Origin: Neckera pumila
Lineage: Eukaryota; Streptophyta; Bryopsida; Hypnales; Neckeraceae
DNA: 64,000 nucleotides
Direction: 5' to 3'
Assembly (NCBI GenBank): GCA_963969595.1
Contig: OZ018409.1
Coordinates: 3,288,501 to 3,352,500 of the forward strand
The notes under the pieces are model-generated. The model saw only the letters and a program-made list of their open reading frames with translations. It made no database searches and had not been told where the DNA came from. Each line of letters begins with the position of its first letter. The stretch's first letter is position 1. Below, in pieces: positions 61,107-64,000 of this stretch. The translations under genes were made by a program, and so were the position numbers.

Positions 61107-63026
61107 ATGGAAGTCCTCATCCGTTGCCAAGCTCTAGCGTTGTCAGTGTTGCTGCTGCTGTCAGTGGCGCTCGCTGCACGAGATTCTACTGTCAATGACA
61201 AGGCAAGTCGTCCTCTGTTCTCTGCAACTCGCACATGGATTGCACCCCATATATCTTGCTGCAATGCTGCATGTTAGTGGTGTCAGTCTACGCGACGATA
61301 TACAGTATTTCTGCGAGAAGCTTCTGTTGGGTTGATGTTTCCGAATCCTATAGTGTGCAACTTCGAACGCAAGAATAGATCTCGTCGCAAAGTACTCGGC
61401 ACGCCTAGAATTGAATCGCGTTTCTGAAAGCGCTTGATGGGAATTATCGCTCAGGGATTTCGTACACGTTATCAATTGAGCTCATGACTGCAGGTAGCGA
61501 ATATATGTGAGGTTAATGTTTAATTTTGGAGCTGTTGAGGTTAACATTTGGTTTTGGATGTGTCACAGGTGTTGCGCCTGGACCTGATTCACAGAGACCA
61601 CCCCTCGTCCCCCCTTCGCTCCAAAACTCTGAAATCCACGAGCGAGATTTTCATCGCGGCTATCCAGCGCGGCCACGAGCGCCGCACCCGTCTCTCTCAC
61701 CACCTTCTCGCTGGGGGCCAGCTCTTCACCACCCCAGTCGCCTCCGGCAACGGTGAGTATCTCGTGGACATCTCCTTCGGCACCCCTCCCCAAAAATCCA
61801 GCGCGATCGTCGACACCGGCAGCGACTTGAACTGGGTGCAGTGCCTCCCCTGCGAAGCTTGCTACGCCTCCAAAAGCGGCAAATTCGACCCCTCCAAGTC
61901 GGGCACCTACAAAACCCTGGGTTGCGCCACCAACCTCTGTAATGCCTTGCCATACAAATCGTGCACCACCAGTTGCCAGTACGACTACCTCTATGGCGAC
62001 GGATCCTCCACGAGCGGCGCTTTGTCCAGTGACACAGTCACGCTCGGCACGGGGAATGTACCAAATGTGGCGTTCGGTTGCGGGCATAGCAATTTGGGGA
62101 GCTTCGCAGGGGCGGGTGGTTTGGTGGGGCTGGGGCAAGGGCCGTTGTCGCTCATCTCTCAGCTGGGGGCTGTGACGGCGAAGAAATTCTCGTATTGCTT
62201 GGTGCCGTTGGGAAGCGCAAGGACAAGTCCGTTGTATATTGGGGACTCGGCGGTGACGGGAGGGGTGGTGTACACGCCCATGCTCGCGAACAAAGCGAAC
62301 CCGACATTCTATTACGCGGGGGTCACGGGGATTACTGTTGCGGGGAAGGCGGTGAATTATCCGGCGGGGACGTTTAATATTGATGGGGCGGGGCAAGGGG
62401 GCTTCATTCTGGACTCGGGCACCACGCTGACGTACCTCGAAGCGGCCGCGTTCGCACCCGTCCTCGCGGTATGAAATTCCGCTCATTCAATTCGCTGCGA
62501 AATTCCGATTTAATTAATGCTGCAAACTTCTCTCGTCTTCGATTCGTTGCGAAAGTCCTTGTCACTGTTGCAAACTTCACTCCTCTTCAGTTTTGTGAAT
62601 CCCTTCGTTGGTTTTGCGAATTTCTCCTAACTGTTGGCACCAGCGCCTCCAAATGTACGGCAAGTGTGAACTTTCATTGATTTTTTGGTGATGTTGGTGT
62701 GTCCCGAGCAGGCGTTCAAAGCCGCGGTTCCCTACCCTGTCGCGGACGGGTCCTTCTACGGCCTGGAGTTTTGTTTCACCACCGCGGGCGTGGCGAATCC
62801 GACGTACCCGAACATGGTGTTTCACTTCGGCGGTGGGGCGGATTTCACGCTCTCGCCCGCCAACATCTTCGTGGCGCTCGACCTCGACGGCACCACCTGC
62901 TTGGCTCTGGCGGCCAGCAACGGGTTCAGTATCTTCGGCAACATCCAGCAGCAAGACCACGTGGTGGTGCACGACATCGTAAACAAACGTATCGGCTTCC
63001 GTGCTGCAAACTGCGAGACCATTTAG
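61107..63026 (+). CDS. Nepenthesin-like aspartic protease, three exons
   Basis: Pepsin-family (A1B, plant nepenthesin/CDR1 type) endopeptidase, predicted secreted. Exons 61107-61202, 61569-62468, 62712-63026; joined frame 436 aa. Exon 1 encodes a signal peptide (hydrophobic core LALSVLLLLSVALA, residues 9-22). A propeptide with the plant-type LRLDLIHRDHPSSP motif follows (34-47). Catalytic Asp114 is in DTGSDLNW and Asp314 in DSGTTLTY; the flap Tyr174 is in YLYGDGSS. A Cys-rich insert at 124-168, typical of nepenthesin-like enzymes, lies after the first active site. The C-terminus FSIFGNIQQQDHVVVHD is complete. Intron 1 appears to use a GC donor (AAG/GCAAGT) and intron 2 is GT-AG. Plant relatives act in the apoplast or vacuole in defence and development; the substrate here is unknown. 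Confidence 0.93.
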
Positions 63027-63189
63027 GGAATATCGAAAATCCTCGCGCACTCGCCGGCCATAGCTCGCCATGGCCGGCCTCTCCCCTGTTGTCTGAAGCT
63101 GGAAATTTCATCAACAACGAAGCTTAAAAACTCCCCTTCCGTTAGTTGGGTCACTAATCATGCACAGTTTAGTGACTCGGGTCTGTACG

Positions 63190-63510
63190 GTACTGTATAA
63201 GTTAGACCTTGTGCTTAGAGATAAGGAACCCCGAGTCTGATGAATTGTGTCAGCCAAGGCAATTGTTTCAATCTTTCATGGGCAGGTTCGAAGAAGGTTG
63301 TAACAGTACATAAGTTGGCAATTGTGCTTAGAGATAGTGTCCCATCCAAGTTTCCAAAGGCAATTGTGTCATTCTTTCATTGGCTGATTAGCTAGGAGAA
63401 GGTAGTAACAGTGTAATTTAGCAATTGTACTTCGAGATCGTGATGTCCAATCTCAAGGCAATTGTGTCATTCTTCCATTGGTTGGGTAGAAGAAGGTTGC
63501 AAGTGGGAAG
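63190..63510 (+). repeat. ~105-110 bp tandem repeat downstream of protease
   Basis: About three degenerate units, each with 'gcaattgtgcttagagat', then 'aaggcaattgtgtcattctt' and 'gaagaaggtt'. Probably in the 3' UTR or just beyond. Confidence 0.75.
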
Positions 63511-64000
63511 CACTTGCTAACCACGTACGTTGACGTGGTGCAGTTAGCAGAACCACCGTCAACAAACTGGCCTGGTTTCTTCTTTAGCCTTTGATCAATT
63601 AATAAGTACAGATCTAGGTGTTAAACATTCAATGGAATTGTAGAGATCGATTCAATGGGAGGAACTTGGCAGTATGATTGTATCCTTCCGGAGCCTCCCC
63701 AGCTCTCAAAGGTTATATATACTGTATTGTCCACAAAGCCATGGCATTTGTATTTTGTAATGCTCAGGAAAGTCGAGCATAATGATCGGGCAAGAAGCAA
63801 TTATAAGTGCGAGCTGGTTGGGAACTTGTACATTATATTTGCGACTTGGGATCAGCTCTGTATATTGCTGTACACATAATTGCATCCAATGCAAGTGAAA
63901 GGAAATGAGAGGGGTACCTCTGTAACTTACGCCCAGCCGGTCGTTTCGTTTCTATGTTGGAACCTAGAATGTTCATTCTGTTTGAATGTTAGTTCTGTTC
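63511..64000. other. Window end, no gene supported
   Basis: Short frames only. May include the protease 3' end or the flank of a gene outside the window. Confidence 0.4.

Noticed and set aside
61563..62486. 307-codon open frame on the minus strand
   Set aside because: Antisense shadow of the GC-rich aspartic protease exon 2; Arg/Pro-rich composition and no domain.

Overview
This is nuclear DNA from a plant (streptophyte). Four compact intron-containing genes (HAD phosphatase, cytosolic ribosomal protein uL16/RPL10, PTRHD1-type PTH2 protein, secreted nepenthesin-like aspartic protease) sit in long AT-rich stretches packed with short inverted-repeat transposons. The A1B aspartic protease and the CACTA- and Harbinger-like repeats point to plants. 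Low gene density and an RPL10 tail unlike the flowering-plant form I know hint at a non-flowering lineage, but this is a weak inference. No bacterial, organellar, CRISPR, tRNA or rRNA features were seen.

Layout. 407-2883 (-): six-exon HAD phosphatase. 3128-4628: miniature transposons. 4903-21918: a 17 kb palindrome with two 8,085 bp arms around an 846 bp spacer; every open frame in one arm has a partner in the other at coordinate sum 26821, so there is no net indel. Each arm carries the same six-exon gene (about 710 aa, family not recognised), arranged head to head. 21919-33700: AT-rich, no convincing gene, with TTAA-flanked elements, an inverted pair of older repeats (one with an insertion, one without), and paired repeats carrying a covarying hairpin. 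33918-36531 (+): RPL10, with tandem duplications in introns 1 and 2. 37401-38403 (-): PTRHD1-like gene, convergent with RPL10. 38404-61100: mostly transposon remnants. 61107-63026 (+): aspartic protease with a GC-AG first intron.

The most unusual content is (1) the near-perfect palindrome with its duplicated unknown gene, and (2) two families of TTAA-flanked non-autonomous transposons. Family 1 is about 925 bp with CCCCTAAAGG ends; family 2 is about 241 bp with ATYGTGCCATCC ends. They repeatedly insert next to or inside one another. TTAA target duplications are the mark of the piggyBac and Kolobok superfamilies, which are not the usual DNA transposons of plants. Exon models were built by hand from reading frame, GT/AG signals and phase, and have not been tested against transcripts.
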